This document shows positions 4,550-5,088 of a stretch of 5,088 nt of DNA, piece by piece. The position numbers and the translations under genes are program-made. Position 1 is the stretch's first letter; the number at the start of each line of letters is the position of its first letter. This DNA is from Pseudanabaenales cyanobacterium. Its GTDB lineage: Bacteria > Cyanobacteriota > Cyanobacteriia > Phormidesmidales > Phormidesmidaceae. The DNA lies in assembly GCA_022360135.1 (NCBI GenBank), contig JAKSDM010000451.1, forward strand, positions 1 through 5,088. The letters are read 5' to 3'. The notes under the pieces are model-generated. The model made no database searches and was not told the origin of the DNA. It saw nothing but the letters and a program-made list of their open reading frames with translations.

Positions 4550-4843
4550 ATGAAAATCCTCCTAATCTGGCTAATTCAGGGTTACCGGCGCTTGATCTCG
4601 CCCATGTTTCCACCAACCTGCCGCTTTCAGCCGACCTGTTCACAATATGCCCTAGACGCAATTGAACGATTTGGTATGGTGCGGGGGAGTTGGTTGGCGA
4701 TCCGGCGTATTCTGCGTTGTCATCCTTTTCACCCCGGTGGATATGATCCTGTGCCAGATTTGTTTTGGACAGTAGATAAAACTTCTTTGACAAAGGCTAT
4801 GGCCCAATCTCAGGATAATCCACTGAGAGATAAAACCTTGTAA
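4550..4843 (+). CDS. yidD: YidD, membrane protein insertion efficiency factor
   Basis: 97 residues, within the family's usual range. The whole signature is present: YRRLISP (12-18), CRFQPTCSQYA (24-34) with C24 and C30, the AIERFG helix (37-42), RRILRCHPF (52-60) with C57 and H58, and GGYDPVP (63-69). YidD is a small protein that associates with the inner face of the membrane through an amphipathic N-terminal helix and assists YidC-dependent membrane protein insertion. In many bacteria it lies in the rpmH-rnpA-yidD-yidC cluster; here it stands apart, which is seen in cyanobacteria. Residues 70-97 form a polar tail with no motif. The ATG at 4550 places MKILLIWLIQG directly before the conserved YRRLISP, so the start is firm despite a weak ribosome binding site. 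Confidence 0.95.
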   Translation: MKILLIWLIQGYRRLISPMFPPTCRFQPTCSQYALDAIERFGMVRGSWLAIRRILRCHPFHPGGYDPVPDLFWTVDKTSLTKAMAQSQDNPLRDKTL

Positions 4844-4851
4844 CCTATAAT
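4823..4851 (+). promoter_or_regulatory. Putative promoter between yidD and the downstream small ORF
   Basis: CTGAGA (4823-4828, four of six to TTGACA), a 17-base spacer, and a perfect TATAAT (4846-4851). It overlaps the end of yidD. A start near 4858 would leave the ribosome binding site at the very 5' end of the transcript, so the -10 match may be fortuitous. Confidence 0.4.
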
Positions 4852-4857
4852 GAGTCC

Positions 4858-4865
4858 AAGGAGGA
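4858..4865 (+). promoter_or_regulatory. Near-perfect ribosome binding site
   Basis: AAGGAGGA lies 6 bases before the ATG at 4872. It is the strongest Shine-Dalgarno in the window and the main reason to believe that ORF is translated. Confidence 0.7.
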
Positions 4866-4871
4866 CTTTAT

Positions 4872-5072
4872 ATGGTTAAGTTCTGCAAGACTTTGGTTCG
4901 CCAATCGCAGATAATCCAGCTGCTAGTCCAAACATTTTTTCAGTGGCGCCAGGACGAGTATATGGAAATGACCCTGCCGTCATCGTCTTATCAGATCGCC
5001 AGAAAGCTTAACAGTTGGAATAGTCCACACCGCAATACTTCAGATAGGTTGGAGCCAAGCGTGGCTGACTGA
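4872..5072 (+). CDS. Small hypothetical protein, unrecognised
   Basis: 66 residues starting MVKFCKTLVRQSQIIQLL. Residues 1-24 could form an amphipathic helix (hydrophobic I, L, V and F alternating with K, R and Q). The rest is polar and Ser/Asn/Arg-rich, with no motif I recognise, no signal peptide and no membrane segment. Support comes from AAGGAGGA at ideal spacing and a nearby TATAAT, 28 bp after yidD on the same strand. Against it, the C-terminal half (from about TLPSSS) looks compositionally random. A different frame (4880-5008) reads a more protein-like stretch ending FSVAPGRVYGNDPAVIVL, but it has no proper start codon. The gene could be a genuine short protein, or a frameshifted remnant that begins in one frame and continues in the other. 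Confidence 0.42.
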   Translation: MVKFCKTLVRQSQIIQLLVQTFFQWRQDEYMEMTLPSSSYQIARKLNSWNSPHRNTSDRLEPSVAD

Positions 5073-5088
5073 CATCGAGCCGCTTACC

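Noticed and set aside
4521..4793. 90-residue minus-strand open frame
   Set aside because: Antisense shadow of yidD, which carries the full family signature.
1..5088. tRNA, rRNA, insertion sequence, transposase or phage signatures
   Set aside because: No cloverleaf, rRNA-like conserved block, transposase motif or terminal inverted repeat was found by eye; a covariance-model scan was not possible here.

Overview
The window looks like a piece of a cyanobacterial chromosome. Three copies of the palindrome GCGATCGC (HIP1, a hallmark of many cyanobacterial genomes) lie in 5 kb. The gaps carry short degenerate tandem repeats of the kind common in filamentous cyanobacteria, and the recognisable proteins (a zinc-site-lacking MoeB/MoeZ-rhodanese, a cyanobacterial-style aspartoacylase, YidD) fit the same group. 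The genus cannot be decided from the sequence alone.

Layout, left to right. (1) 1-186: the last 61 codons of murF, a cell-wall synthesis ligase. (2) 240-791: a JAMM/MPN+ (M67) metallopeptidase. (3) 857-2029: an E1-like adenylyltransferase fused to a rhodanese domain (MoeB/MoeZ type). These three run the same way, 53-70 bp apart, and probably form a co-transcribed stretch. It closes with a strong repeat-built hairpin and U-tract at 2049-2089. (4) 2090-2337: a gap with a duplicated 16-bp repeat. (5) 2338-2922: a predicted secreted protein of unknown function behind an ideal ribosome binding site. (6) 2923-3208: a gap with small GAAA-loop hairpins, one followed directly by six T. (7) 3209-3397: a 62-residue disordered, hypothetical protein. 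(8) 3424-4329, minus strand: aspartoacylase-family zinc hydrolase. (9) 4330-4549: a divergent gap with two strong hairpins and a likely promoter. (10) 4550-4843: yidD. (11) 4872-5072: an unrecognised small ORF with a very good ribosome binding site.

The only clear functional link is between the M67 peptidase and the MoeB/MoeZ-like protein. Together they resemble the activating/sulfur-transfer enzyme and the deconjugating protease of ubiquitin-like sulfur-carrier systems (for example MoeZ and Mec with CysO in mycobacteria). No ThiS/MoaD/CysO-like carrier with a C-terminal Gly-Gly is encoded in this window. MurF, aspartoacylase and YidD look like independent housekeeping genes.

I do not see a clearly new multi-gene system. 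The best leads are the JAMM/E1-rhodanese pair, the repeat-derived regulatory hairpins, and the two small unrecognised ORFs at 3209-3397 and 4872-5072.
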